From positions 62,001 through 126,000 of the forward strand of contig DBMR01000010.1 in NCBI GenBank assembly GCA_002298785.1: a DNA stretch of 64,000 bases, in the 5' to 3' direction. The stretch is from Verrucomicrobia subdivision 3 bacterium UBA693 (GTDB lineage: Bacteria; Verrucomicrobiota; Verrucomicrobiia; Limisphaerales; UBA8199). The translations under genes and the position numbers were made by a program. Shown here one piece after another: positions 26,110-34,839 of this stretch (position 1 is the stretch's first letter; each line of letters starts with the position of its first letter). The notes beneath the pieces are model-generated. The model did no database searches, was not told where the DNA came from, and saw only the letters and a list, made by a program, of their open reading frames with translations.

Positions 26110-27587
26110 TGAAAACGATGTTCAAAAGTCTGACGACCGCTGGGTATCTCGCGTGCGCTGTGGTGCTGGGATTGGCCGGTTGTGCGGTGGGTCCGGACTA
26201 CTACCGTCCTTACGTGGATACCCCCACGGGCTTTCGCCGTGCCGCCACCGATACCAACGCTATATCCGGCACCAACTCGCTGGCCGACCTGGGCTGGCGG
26301 GACGTGTTCCGTGACCCGCAACTCAGCGCCTATATCAGCGAAGCCCTGACCAATAGTTGGGACATCAAGATTGCCGCCGCGCGGGTGCTACAGGCTGAAG
26401 CGGTAGCGCGCATCACGCGTTCCCAGTTCTTCCCGACGATCAGTGCCGGGGGAGATGTTATGACCACTCGGTCGTCCGAGAAGGGCCCGGCCACGATTCC
26501 CCCGGGAGTTGATCCTCAAAAGGGGTATGGCGATGCGTATGTCTCGATGAACGGTTACGAGGTGGATCTCTGGGGGCGTATCCGCCGGGCGAACGAGGCT
26601 GCCCGCGCCAAGTTGCTGGGCACGATTGAGGCGGAAAAGGCCGTGCGCCAGACGCTGGTTGCCAGCGTGGCCACGGCCTACCTGGAGTTGCTGGAATTCG
26701 ACCTGGAACTCCAGATCGCCCAAAACACCTATGGCGCGCGCACCAATTCTTACGAGTTAACCCGCTCGCGCCAGGAGGGAGGCGTCGCTTCGATGCAGGA
26801 CGTCTACCAGGCCCGCATTTTGGTCGCCACCGCGGAAGCGGCGATCGCCGACACCCATCGACGCGTGGAGCAGCAGGAGAATCTTCTGAACCTATTGCTG
26901 GGTCGTAATCCTGGTCCTGTCGAACGTGGCATCCCACTCGTTTCGAAGACTCCGCAGGCAAACATTCCGGCGGGGCTGCCCTCTTCGTTGCTGGAACGTC
27001 GGCCGGACATTCGTGTGGCGGAACAACAATTGATCGCCGCCAACGCGGACATTGGCCAGGCCAAGGCCGCTTTTTATCCTCAGCTCAAGCTCACGGGCTT
27101 TTATGGTTATCAGTCCGTATCCCTTTCCGATCTGTTCACTTCGCCCTCGCGTACCTGGCAATTTGGGCCCTCGTTAACCGTGCCCTTATTCACCGGCGGA
27201 CAGTTGCGGGGCAACCTCAAATTGGCTCAAGCCGTTTTCCAGGAGTCGGTGGCGACTTACCAGAAGACTGTGCAAGCCGCTTTCAAGGACGTATCCGATT
27301 CCCTGATCGCTTACCAGCGGACCCGTGAGTATCGCGCTCGGCAGGAGGAAAACACGCAAGCGCACCGCGACGCGACGGAAACCGCCAACATTCGCTACGA
27401 AGGCGGCGTAACTAGCTACCTGGAAGTCCTTTATAACGAGCAGGAATTGTTCAGTTCGGAACTGGCGCTCGCGCAGGCTCGACGTAATGAGCTGCTTAGC
27501 GTGGTCCAGCTTTACCGCTCGCTGGGCGGTGGTTGGGAACAGGAAAATCCGGAACTCCAGACTAAAGCCGATACTCAGGCGAGGTAA
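26109..27587 (+). CDS. Outer-membrane efflux channel lipoprotein, TolC/OprM (NodT) family
   Basis: The 492-residue product has lipobox LAGC (cysteine 25) followed by AVGPDYYRP, the typical start of NodT-type outer-membrane factors. Two repeats of the OEP domain follow, with the paired motifs RREVFRDPQL-like (WRDVFRDPQL), YEVDLWGRIRRANEAA, RPDIRVAEQQLIAANADIGQAKAAFYPQL and GPSLTVPLFTGGQLRGN. It completes the tripartite pump. The ATG at 26109 overlaps the pump's stop; an in-frame extension back to 25686 lies wholly within the pump gene and has no family resemblance. Confidence 0.94.
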   Translation: MKTMFKSLTTAGYLACAVVLGLAGCAVGPDYYRPYVDTPTGFRRAATDTNAISGTNSLADLGWRDVFRDPQLSAYISEALTNSWDIKIAAARVLQAEAVARITRSQFFPTISAGGDVMTTRSSEKGPATIPPGVDPQKGYGDAYVSMNGYEVDLWGRIRRANEAARAKLLGTIEAEKAVRQTLVASVATAYLELLEFDLELQIAQNTYGARTNSYELTRSRQEGGVASMQDVYQARILVATAEAAIADTHRRVEQQENLLNLLLGRNPGPVERGIPLVSKTPQANIPAGLPSSLLERRPDIRVAEQQLIAANADIGQAKAAFYPQLKLTGFYGYQSVSLSDLFTSPSRTWQFGPSLTVPLFTGGQLRGNLKLAQAVFQESVATYQKTVQAAFKDVSDSLIAYQRTREYRARQEENTQAHRDATETANIRYEGGVTSYLEVLYNEQELFSSELALAQARRNELLSVVQLYRSLGGGWEQENPELQTKADTQAR

Positions 27588-27655
27588 GACGATTAGCTAC
27601 CCGGCACATAGTGGAGTAAACTTGTGGGGGCAGATCGTAACAGGAGAGATTAAGC

Positions 27656-28465
27656 ATGAAAAAGCACCAAGAGGCTGACGAAACAAAAAAGTTGAAGACC
27701 AAGAAGTATGAGAAGGAGTTGCGCAAACTTCAGGCCGAATTGTGCAAGCTCCAGGATTGGGTGAAACACAAAGGGCTGCGGGTGATCGTGGTCTTCGAAG
27801 GGCGCGATGGCGCGGGCAAGGGAGGCACCATCCGGGCGATCACCGAGCGATTAAGCCCACGGGTCTTCCGCGTCGTGGCGCTGCCGGCGCCGTCTGACCG
27901 GGAAAAGAGCCAAATGTATATTCAACGTTACATGGCACATTTTCCGGCGGCGGGCGAGGTGGTAATCTTTGACCGGAGTTGGTACAACCGCGCCGGTGTG
28001 GAGTATGTGATGGGCTTTTGCTCTAAAGAACAGCACCGCGCTTTCCTCGAACTGTGCCCGGTGGTGGAGAAGTACATCGTCGACGGTGGGATCATCCTGG
28101 TGAAGTTCTGGCTCGAGGTGAGCGATAAAGAGCAGAAGCGCCGGTTTGAGGCGCGGATTACCGATCCGGTGCGTCAATGGAAACTCAGCCCGATGGACCT
28201 GCCTTCCCGCACCAAATGGTTCGAGTATTCGCGGGCGCGCGACATCATGCTCAAGGCAACGGATACCAAATGGGCGCCCTGGCACATCCTGCGGTCCGAC
28301 GACAAAAAGCGCGCCCGGCTTAACTGCATTCATCATTTGTTGAAGTTGATTCCTTACAAGAAAGTGCCGCGGCCGGACATTGCATTGCCGAAACGCTCCA
28401 ACAAAGGGGAGTATGACGACCAGGCTTCGCTCAAGGGCAGGAACTTCGTTCCCGAAAAGTACTGA
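27656..28465 (+). CDS. ppk2: Polyphosphate kinase 2
   Basis: The 269-residue product matches PPK2. Its Walker A is GRDGAGKGG (49-57), preceded by VVFEG; SDREKSQMYIQRY follows, with a Walker B/lid region FDRSWYNRAGVEYVMGF, then LVKFWLEVSDKEQKRRFEAR and WAPWHILRSDDKKRARLN. PPK2 enzymes reversibly transfer phosphate between polyphosphate and nucleotides, often making GTP or ATP from the diphosphate. The highly charged start (KKHQEADETKKLKTKKYEKE) is usual. Cytosolic. It lies 68 bases after the efflux operon and 66 bases before the second DUF2959-like gene. Confidence 0.95.
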   Translation: MKKHQEADETKKLKTKKYEKELRKLQAELCKLQDWVKHKGLRVIVVFEGRDGAGKGGTIRAITERLSPRVFRVVALPAPSDREKSQMYIQRYMAHFPAAGEVVIFDRSWYNRAGVEYVMGFCSKEQHRAFLELCPVVEKYIVDGGIILVKFWLEVSDKEQKRRFEARITDPVRQWKLSPMDLPSRTKWFEYSRARDIMLKATDTKWAPWHILRSDDKKRARLNCIHHLLKLIPYKKVPRPDIALPKRSNKGEYDDQASLKGRNFVPEKY

Positions 28466-28531
28466 ATGTTGGCGAAATGATTTTCAACCTATTCGTCAGT
28501 AAACCACAAAATTAAGAAAACCTAAATTAAT

Positions 28532-29149
28532 ATGAAAAAGAAGATACTGTTAGTGATTGGAATGGCAGCCTTGCTCATCACGGGTGCTCAGGCGAGCCAG
28601 GAGCAACTTGCCCAGAGCATTCGCGACGCGCACATCGAAACGACGCGCACGGCCGAGCAGCTCAAGTCGACGCTCATCGCGCTCAATGCCCTAACCAAGC
28701 AGACCAAGGGCGATCTGCGTCCGGCTTATACCAACTTCTGTGCTGAAATCAGCCGGACCGAAGCCGCCGCCGCCACGACTCGCACTCGCGTGCAATGGAT
28801 GGCCAGCGACGGTCGGAAGTATTTCAAGGACTGGCAGGACACGGTGAACGGCATCTCCAATGAGTCCTTGAAGAAGCAATCCCTCAAACGGCTGAACAAG
28901 GTGCAGGCCGGCTTCGACAAGGTGGAAGCGCAGCTCGTTCAAGCAAATAGCAAGTTCGCGCCCTTCCTCTCGGATTTGACCGACATCCAAAAGAGCCTGG
29001 CTGCGGACGTCACCGCCGGTGGCGTGAAAGCCATCAAGGGCACGGTGAGCAGTGCCAATTGGGATCACCAGTTTGTCACCCGGGCGATTAACTCGGCACT
29101 CAATGAAATGGGCAAGCTGCAGAAAGCGCTGTCTTCGGATGCGCAATAA
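28532..29149 (+). CDS. DUF2959-like secreted protein (paralogue of the 20932 gene)
   Basis: The 205-residue product has a cleavable signal peptide (TGAQA, about residue 22) but no lipobox cysteine. Its mainly helical body is clearly related to the lipoprotein at 20932: KYFKDWQDTVNGISNES and FAPFLSDLTDIQKSLAADVT line up with the same elements there. It would be soluble in the periplasm. Function is unknown. A strong stem-loop follows its stop at 12 bases, so it probably ends a transcription unit. Confidence 0.72.
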   Translation: MKKKILLVIGMAALLITGAQASQEQLAQSIRDAHIETTRTAEQLKSTLIALNALTKQTKGDLRPAYTNFCAEISRTEAAAATTRTRVQWMASDGRKYFKDWQDTVNGISNESLKKQSLKRLNKVQAGFDKVEAQLVQANSKFAPFLSDLTDIQKSLAADVTAGGVKAIKGTVSSANWDHQFVTRAINSALNEMGKLQKALSSDAQ

Positions 29150-29160
29150 GATTGGCGAGT

Positions 29161-29196
29161 AAAGCGTCGCGGTTTTTGTGGAGGCCGCGACGCTTT
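29161..29196 (+). terminator. 12-bp perfect stem-loop terminator candidate
   Basis: AAAGCGTCGCGG (29161-29172) and CCGCGACGCTTT (29185-29196) are perfect inverse complements around a 12-base loop, starting 12 bases after the DUF2959 stop. The right arm ends in TTT rather than a long T run. Because a GTG at 29178 that could extend the next gene lies inside this hairpin, the downstream ATG at 29259 is the better start for that gene. Confidence 0.75.
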
Positions 29197-29258
29197 CGCA
29201 GTGGAGTAAACCAGGAGTGGTTCGAGGATGCTTTTGCCCTGCGCGTCGCAGAGACGTT

Positions 29259-30179
29259 ATGAATATGCAACCTGAGAGTGTTTTGAGGATGTTCCGGAAT
29301 GGCTGCGCCTGGTGGCGAGCCACGGCTGCAATTGTGCTGTGCACCGGTCAGGTGCTCGCGGCCGACGGGCCGAAGCTGCCACCATTGACCACCATCTCGG
29401 GCGACCCGCGGCTGCCCGGCAAATTTGTCTGGGCCGACCTGGTGACCGACGATGTGCCGGCGGCTCTGAACTTCTACCGGCGGATGTTTGGCTGGACCTT
29501 TCAGGACATGGGAGGTTACCTCATCGGTGCCAATGAAGACCGGCCTTTGTGCGGCATGTTCCAGCGGCCCCGGCCCAAAGACCAGGCGGTCCAGCCGCGG
29601 TGGTTTGGGTACTTCTCAGTCGCAAATGTCGGCGCGGCCGAGCGTGCTATCACCAAAGCCGGAGGGAAAGTGCTGGCAGCGCCAAAGAAGTTCCCGAAAC
29701 GGGGCGAGCAGGCGATTTTTGCTGACCCGGAAGGAGCGCTCTTCGGCGTCGTCAAATCCAGCTCCGGCGATCCGCAGGATTTCAAGCCCGATCCGGGTGA
29801 TTGGATTTGGATTCAAATGTTAAGCCGCGATGGTGCCCGTGCGGCAGATTTTTATCGCAAAGCCGGCGGTTATGAGATTGTGGAGAACACGGCCGGCAAT
29901 CGGTTGAGCGATTACGTTTTGACCAGTGGCGGTTATGCGCGCGCCACGATTCGAACCATTCCTAAAGCTCAAGACCAGGTGACCCCCAACTGGCTGTTGT
30001 TCGTGCGGGTGAAGAGTGTGAGCGACTCGGTGGCGAAAGCGGTCGATTTGGGGGGCAAGGTGTTGCTGGCGCCGAAACCCGATCTCCTGCAGGGGACGGT
30101 GGCGGTCGTGGCCGATCCCACGGGGGCAGCCATCGGTCTGCTGGAATGGAGCGAGGCCTTGCTGAAAGGAGGGCAATAA
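29259..30179 (+). CDS. Exported protein with two glyoxalase/VOC domains
   Basis: The 306-residue product begins with a signal peptide (CTGQVLAADG, cleavage near residue 34). It then has two vicinal-oxygen-chelate modules. The first (about 50-165) is FVWADLVTDDVPAALNFYRRMFGW...VANVGAAERAITKAGGKVLAAP...FADPEGALFGVVKS. The second (about 175-300) is WIQMLSRDGARAADFYRKAGGYEI...VADPTGAAIGLLEW. Similar two-domain VOC proteins are usually cytosolic; export is unusual. Substrate is unknown. The start was chosen because a GTG extension would begin inside the terminator hairpin. The small lipoprotein gene follows 2 bases later. Confidence 0.8.
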   Translation: MNMQPESVLRMFRNGCAWWRATAAIVLCTGQVLAADGPKLPPLTTISGDPRLPGKFVWADLVTDDVPAALNFYRRMFGWTFQDMGGYLIGANEDRPLCGMFQRPRPKDQAVQPRWFGYFSVANVGAAERAITKAGGKVLAAPKKFPKRGEQAIFADPEGALFGVVKSSSGDPQDFKPDPGDWIWIQMLSRDGARAADFYRKAGGYEIVENTAGNRLSDYVLTSGGYARATIRTIPKAQDQVTPNWLLFVRVKSVSDSVAKAVDLGGKVLLAPKPDLLQGTVAVVADPTGAAIGLLEWSEALLKGGQ

Positions 30180-30181
30180 TC

Positions 30182-30472
30182 ATGATCGCGAACCATTTTT
30201 CATCGCGGCTCTCGATGACCCTGGCGTTGACCTGCCTGTGCCTTGTAGGATGTTCGAGCACCGATAGCGGCAGTTCGGACGTCGGCGGGAGCGTTTACTA
30301 TGGCACAGGTCTTTATGACCCTTGGTATCACGGTGCTTATTATTATCCTCCCTCGGTGATTGTCACCCCTCCGGCCGCACCGCCGCACGTGGAGCAGCCA
30401 ATCGCTCGACCGCCGGTGGCGCGTCCGATGCCCTCCATTCCGGCCGCGCCAAGGCCGGCGATGCGTCGCTGA
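30182..30472 (+). CDS. Small proline/tyrosine-rich lipoprotein of unknown function
   Basis: The 96-residue product has a lipoprotein signal with lipobox LVGC (cysteine about residue 24). A Gly/Ser/Tyr stretch follows (YYGTGLYDPWYHGAYYYPP), then a proline-rich tail (APPHVEQPIARPPVARPMPSIPAAPRPAMRR). No family is recognised. The ATG at 30182 comes 2 bases after the VOC stop, so the genes are probably translationally coupled. Its last part overlaps, in another frame, a long upstream extension of the next ORF that is not real. Confidence 0.65.
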   Translation: MIANHFSSRLSMTLALTCLCLVGCSSTDSGSSDVGGSVYYGTGLYDPWYHGAYYYPPSVIVTPPAAPPHVEQPIARPPVARPMPSIPAAPRPAMRR

Positions 30473-30495
30473 GTCGTGGCGACCCGTTTTGGCCT

Positions 30496-31611
30496 ATGAA
30501 CCCGTTCCGATCCAAATTCGAGCAAAACCTCGGATGGATCGCGTTGGGCTTGTTGCTGGCCGGTTGCCTGCTGGTGATGCTGCCTTTTTTCTCGGCGGTG
30601 CTGTGGGCGGCGGTGCTGAGCTTCTCCGTCTGGCCGCTGCACTCCCGGTTGCTCAAGCTCCTGCGCGGACGCGACACGGTCGCGGCGCTCATCATGGCGC
30701 TCGGCATGATTTGTGTGATCCTGCTCCCGTTCGTGGTGGTGGGGTTGAACCTGGGCGACAGCGCTAAGGAACTAACAAACGCCACGCGGCGCTGGCTGGA
30801 CGAGGGCCTGCCGTCCGCACCCGCCTGGCTGGCCAAGATCCCCGTCGTGGGACGGACCGCTGTGGAAAAGTGGGAGACGCTTGCCGGGGACAGCGCGGAG
30901 TTGCTGCAAGCCGCAAAAAAGTTGATTGAACCGGCGGGTGGTTTGCTGGTCAAGGCGGGCATCAAGCTCGGCAGCGGACTGCTGGAATTGACCCTGAGTA
31001 TCCTCATCACCTTCTTCATGCTGCGGCATGGAATGGCGGCCGCGGAGCGACTGAAAACGGGGGTGGGTCGAATTACCGGCGAAAAGGGTCAGCGGTTGCT
31101 CGAACTCGCCGGCAACACGGTACGGGGGGTGGTTTACGGGATTCTGGGCACCGCCTTGGTGCAGGCGGTTATCGCGGGGATCGGCTTTGTCATTGCGGGA
31201 GTGCCCGGGGCCGGCGTGCTGACGCTGCTGACCTTCTTCCTCTCGGTGGTGCCCATGGGACCACCCCTGGTCTGGCTGCCCGCCGCGATTTGGCTTTTCC
31301 ATCAAGGCTCAAACGGGTGGGGCATTTTTATGCTGATCTGGGGCACGGGCGTTAGCACCGTGGATAATTTTGTCAAACCGTGGTTGATCAGCCAGGGCAG
31401 CGACATGCCGTTTCTCCTGATTTTTTTCGGAGTTTTGGGCGGGGCCATCGCGTTCGGCTTCATTGGAGTGTTCATTGGCCCCACGTTGTTGGCAGTGGGC
31501 TACCGGATGGCGGAGGAGTGGATGTCGGCCGGTGCCTCCAAAAGCGCGGGTGAGGGTTCGCCCGGCGAAAGCGGCAAACCTGTTGACGCCCCGGCAGGCG
31601 AAACCAATTAG
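30496..31611 (+). CDS. AI-2E family (PerM/YdiK-like) transporter
   Basis: The 371-residue inner-membrane protein has the AI-2E layout. Two N-terminal helices (LGWIALGLLLAGCLLVMLPFFSAVLWAAVLSFSVWPLH) come first, then a cytosolic or periplasmic helical part, then the conserved helix LTLSILITFFMLRHG. The C-terminal bundle contains GVPGAGVLTLLTFFLSVVPMGPPLVWLPAAIWL and DNFVKPWLISQGSDMPFLLIFFGVLGG. Members include exporters of autoinducer-2 and Na+/H+ antiporters, so the substrate is uncertain. The ATG at 30496 begins the family-like sequence; upstream in-frame codons overlap the lipoprotein gene. SulP follows 5 bases later. Confidence 0.88.
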   Translation: MNPFRSKFEQNLGWIALGLLLAGCLLVMLPFFSAVLWAAVLSFSVWPLHSRLLKLLRGRDTVAALIMALGMICVILLPFVVVGLNLGDSAKELTNATRRWLDEGLPSAPAWLAKIPVVGRTAVEKWETLAGDSAELLQAAKKLIEPAGGLLVKAGIKLGSGLLELTLSILITFFMLRHGMAAAERLKTGVGRITGEKGQRLLELAGNTVRGVVYGILGTALVQAVIAGIGFVIAGVPGAGVLTLLTFFLSVVPMGPPLVWLPAAIWLFHQGSNGWGIFMLIWGTGVSTVDNFVKPWLISQGSDMPFLLIFFGVLGGAIAFGFIGVFIGPTLLAVGYRMAEEWMSAGASKSAGEGSPGESGKPVDAPAGETN

Positions 31612-31616
31612 ATCGT

Positions 31617-33329
31617 ATGAATCAGACCTCCGTTATGGAGACGGATGATGTCGGCCTTCGCCAGCGCTTGCGCTCGGCAGTGCCAGCCCTGGTTTGGTTG
31701 CGCGGCTACTCGGCGGATTGGATGCGCGGCGACATCGTGGCCGGGATTACGCTGGCAGCCTATCTGGTGCCTGCCGCCCTGGGTGATGCGTCGCTGGCCA
31801 ACCTGCCTCCGCAGGCGGGCCTCTATGCCTGCCTGTTTTCGGGATTGGTGTTCTGGCTTTTTTGCAGCTCCCGCCACACGGTGATGACGATCACCTCGGC
31901 CATCTCGTTGCTCATCGGCGCGTCCCTCGGTCAGATTGCCGGTGGAGACATCACGAAGTTCGGTGCGTTGGCCGCTGGCACGGCACTCCTGGTGGCCTTC
32001 ATCGCTTTTGTCGCCTGGCTCGTCAAGGCGGGCGCGATCGTGAATTTCATCTCGGAAAGCGTGATGGTCGGGTTCAAATGCGGTGTGGCGCTTTGCCTGG
32101 CCAGCACCCAGTTGCCAAAATTGTTCGGAATCCACGGCAAGCATGGGGATTTTTGGGAAAACAGCGCCTACTTCCTGAAGCATCTCAACGAAACCAACAC
32201 GACGTCACTCAGCATCGGGTTGACCGCGCTGATAATCCTGGTGTTGGGCAAGGTATTCCTGAAGAACAAGCCGGTGGCTTTGTTTGTGGTGGTGGGTGGC
32301 ATTCTGGCCTCCTCATGGCTGGATCTGGGCGCGCGCGGGGTGGCGTTATTGGGAGAGGTGCCGAAAGGCCTCCCGGCGCTGGGCTTGCCCGCGATACAAT
32401 GGGCCGATCTTAACGAACTGCTCCCGCTGGCTTTTGCGTGCTTCCTCCTGGGGGCGGTGGAGACCGCGGCTATTGGTCGCATGTTTGCTGCCAAACACGG
32501 TGGTCGATTCGACGCGAATCAGGAGTTTCTTTCCCTGGCCGCGGGAAACCTGGCTGCGGGTTTGGGCCGCGGTTTTCCCGTCAGCGGCGGACTCTCGCAA
32601 TCGCTGGTAAATGAAGGTGGCGGGGCGCGCACGCCGGTCTCGGGAGCCGTTGCCACCGGCCTGGTTCTAATGGTCGTCCTATTCTTCACGGACCTTTTGC
32701 GGGCGTTGCCCCAACCGGTGCTGGCGGCGGTGGTGCTGGTGGCAGTGGCCGGCCTTTTCAAACTCTCCACCCTCAGGCAGCTTTGGCGCGGTGATCGTCC
32801 GGAATTCGTCGTGGCGATGGCCGCGATTATCGGGGTGCTCGGCTCTGGGTTGCTGCGCGGGGTCATGATTGGGGCAATTATTTCCATCGTGCAGTTAATC
32901 CGCAGGGCTTCACGTCCGCATGTCGCGATTCTGGGACGAATCCCCGGGACGCAGCGGTTTTCCGATTTCGAGCGGCACCCTGACAACGAGCAGTTTGCCG
33001 GGGTCCTGATTTTCCGCCCCGAGTCCGGGCTGGTTTATTTCAACATCGATCACGTGCGTGATACGATCGCCGCGCGGGTCCGCGCCGAGGCCAAGCCGCC
33101 GAAGTTAGTGATCTTCGACCTGTCTGCAGCCCCCTTCGTGGACCTGCAAGGCGCTCACGCGCTGGCGGAACTCGCGGACGAGTTAACGGCGTCCGGTCTG
33201 CGGGTGCAGGTGGTGGAAGCCCGGTCCGGGGTTCGGGAACGCCTGCGCCGCGAGGGTTTGGACAAGCGGTTGGGCGGCATTGATCGGTTTACTTCAGTTG
33301 CCGACGCCCTGGGAGGGGTGCAACATTGA
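31617..33329 (+). CDS. SulP/SLC26-type anion transporter with STAS domain
   Basis: The 570-residue product has the SulP signature near its start (WMRGDIVAGITLAAYLVPAALGDASLANLPPQAGLYACL), 10-14 membrane helices to about residue 420, and a C-terminal STAS domain (about 440-560) with LVIFDLSAAPFVDLQGAHALAELADEL. Members carry sulfate, bicarbonate or other anions. VPAALGDASLA stands in place of the commoner IPQGMAYA. It overlaps no neighbour and starts 5 bases after the AI-2E stop. Confidence 0.92.
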   Translation: MNQTSVMETDDVGLRQRLRSAVPALVWLRGYSADWMRGDIVAGITLAAYLVPAALGDASLANLPPQAGLYACLFSGLVFWLFCSSRHTVMTITSAISLLIGASLGQIAGGDITKFGALAAGTALLVAFIAFVAWLVKAGAIVNFISESVMVGFKCGVALCLASTQLPKLFGIHGKHGDFWENSAYFLKHLNETNTTSLSIGLTALIILVLGKVFLKNKPVALFVVVGGILASSWLDLGARGVALLGEVPKGLPALGLPAIQWADLNELLPLAFACFLLGAVETAAIGRMFAAKHGGRFDANQEFLSLAAGNLAAGLGRGFPVSGGLSQSLVNEGGGARTPVSGAVATGLVLMVVLFFTDLLRALPQPVLAAVVLVAVAGLFKLSTLRQLWRGDRPEFVVAMAAIIGVLGSGLLRGVMIGAIISIVQLIRRASRPHVAILGRIPGTQRFSDFERHPDNEQFAGVLIFRPESGLVYFNIDHVRDTIAARVRAEAKPPKLVIFDLSAAPFVDLQGAHALAELADELTASGLRVQVVEARSGVRERLRREGLDKRLGGIDRFTSVADALGGVQH

Positions 33330-33384
33330 TTATGACCACGGATTTCCTCCAGCTCGGTATTTCAACTCAAAACCATTCGATACT

Positions 33385-34809
33385 ATGAAGCTCTCTGCGA
33401 TAGTGACGGGGTTGACGGTTTGCGGCCTAAGCAGCTTGCTGGCCCAGCAGGCACCGAATTACGTGGCGCCACCCGCGGCGCCGGCCATGGTCGCCCAGGC
33501 AGCGCCGGCTTACAAGGCCTCGGCACCGGCGCCCGCGACGACTACAGCCACGGCTCCAGCTCCAACCCCGGCCCCGCCGCCATCCACGGCGGCGAAGCTC
33601 GGTGCCGCCGAGCTTGAAAAGCTCGCGATGCCCATTGCCCTCCACCCGGACTCGCTGCTCGCCATTTTGTTGCCGGCGGCTGTGTATCCGGTTGAGGTGG
33701 TGCAGGCGGCGCGGTTCGTGAAGGACACCAACAACATTCCCAGAGTGGATAGCCAGCCCTGGGATGACAATGTGAAGGCGGCGGCGAAAATCCCGGCGTT
33801 GATCGCGCAAATGGATGCTGATCTCGATTGGACCATCCGGTTGGGCAAGGCGTTTTTGGATCAACCCAAAGAACTGATGGACGCGATCCAAGCGTTGCGC
33901 GCGAAAGCGCAAAAGGCCGGCACGCTGCAAAATTCCTCGCAGCAAGTGGTGGTCGTCACCAACGTGGTGGTGGAAAAGGTGGTCGAAAAGCAGGTGGTGG
34001 TGGTGACCAACACCGTGATTGAAATCCAGTCGTCCAATCCACAAGTCGTGTATGTCCCCAGCTATCCGACGACGGTCTATTATCCGCCGCCGGGGTATGT
34101 CTATAACCCTTATGCGCCGCTGGTAACCTTTGGCGTGGGCATCGCGGTGGGGGCGATTATTGCCAATAACTGCGACTGGCATGGCGGTGGCATTTATGTC
34201 GGACACCACGGCGTGGCGGTCTGGGGTGGCGGAGGCTATCACAGCGACGTGGATATCGACATCGATCGGGATGTGAATCGCGAACGGAACGTTAACCGGG
34301 GCGAGCGTCCGACGCCGCAATCCGGAAACCGGGCCGGTACCACCGGGGCTCAGGCCACCCAGCAGAAGTGGCAACCGGACCAAAGCCGGATGCGGTCCAG
34401 TGGTGCAGCGAACGCCTCGATAAGCTCGATGGAGTCGCGTGGATGGAGTTCAGGTGCGACGCGGCCCTCCACCCAGCCGGCCACGGGAGCACGTCCGTCC
34501 ACTGGAGCGGTAGGTGCAGGACGACCCTCCACCGGTAACTTGGGGTCGGGGCAACCCGGCGCCGGTAATTTGGGCTCTCGGCCGACAACGTCGCCGAGCG
34601 TCAACCGGCCAAGTCCATCACAAAGCGCCGCGCGGTCCACCCCCGCGTCTTCCAACTATCGCTCATCGAGCGGTTCGGGTAACAGCGCGTTTAGCGGAGT
34701 AAGCAGTGGTTCAAACACCCGCAGTTACAGCAATCGAGGCGCTTCCAGCCGGAGCAGCGGAGGAGGATTCCGCGGTGGTGGTGGCGGACGCGGAGGGCGG
34801 GGCCGTTAA
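33385..34809 (+). CDS. DUF3300 domain secreted protein with low-complexity RGG-like tail
   Basis: The 474-residue product has a signal peptide (CGLSSLLAQQ, about residue 20) and an Ala/Pro/Thr-rich segment. The DUF3300 domain (about 80-230) opens LEKLAMPIALHPDSLLAILLPAAVYPVEVVQAARFV and contains WDDNVKAAAKIPALIAQM. A Val-rich repeat (VVVVTNVVVEKVV) and a short hydrophobic stretch follow. The C-terminus, about 170 residues, is low-complexity Ser/Gly/Arg/Pro and ends RGGGGGRGGRGR. Function is unknown. DUF3300 genes often neighbour DUF2950 genes, as here. The ATG at 33385 starts the signal peptide; an upstream in-frame extension overlaps the SulP gene. Confidence 0.88.
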   Translation: MKLSAIVTGLTVCGLSSLLAQQAPNYVAPPAAPAMVAQAAPAYKASAPAPATTTATAPAPTPAPPPSTAAKLGAAELEKLAMPIALHPDSLLAILLPAAVYPVEVVQAARFVKDTNNIPRVDSQPWDDNVKAAAKIPALIAQMDADLDWTIRLGKAFLDQPKELMDAIQALRAKAQKAGTLQNSSQQVVVVTNVVVEKVVEKQVVVVTNTVIEIQSSNPQVVYVPSYPTTVYYPPPGYVYNPYAPLVTFGVGIAVGAIIANNCDWHGGGIYVGHHGVAVWGGGGYHSDVDIDIDRDVNRERNVNRGERPTPQSGNRAGTTGAQATQQKWQPDQSRMRSSGAANASISSMESRGWSSGATRPSTQPATGARPSTGAVGAGRPSTGNLGSGQPGAGNLGSRPTTSPSVNRPSPSQSAARSTPASSNYRSSSGSGNSAFSGVSSGSNTRSYSNRGASSRSSGGGFRGGGGGRGGRGR

Positions 34810-34839
34810 GCTGATCCTTAACGCGGTTCAGAAATTCAC

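Noticed and set aside
30322..30495. 58-codon upstream extension of the AI-2E gene
   Set aside because: It overlaps the small lipoprotein gene and shows no membrane-protein-like sequence.
33280..33384. 35-codon upstream extension of the DUF3300 gene
   Set aside because: It overlaps the end of the SulP gene; the signal peptide starts at 33385.
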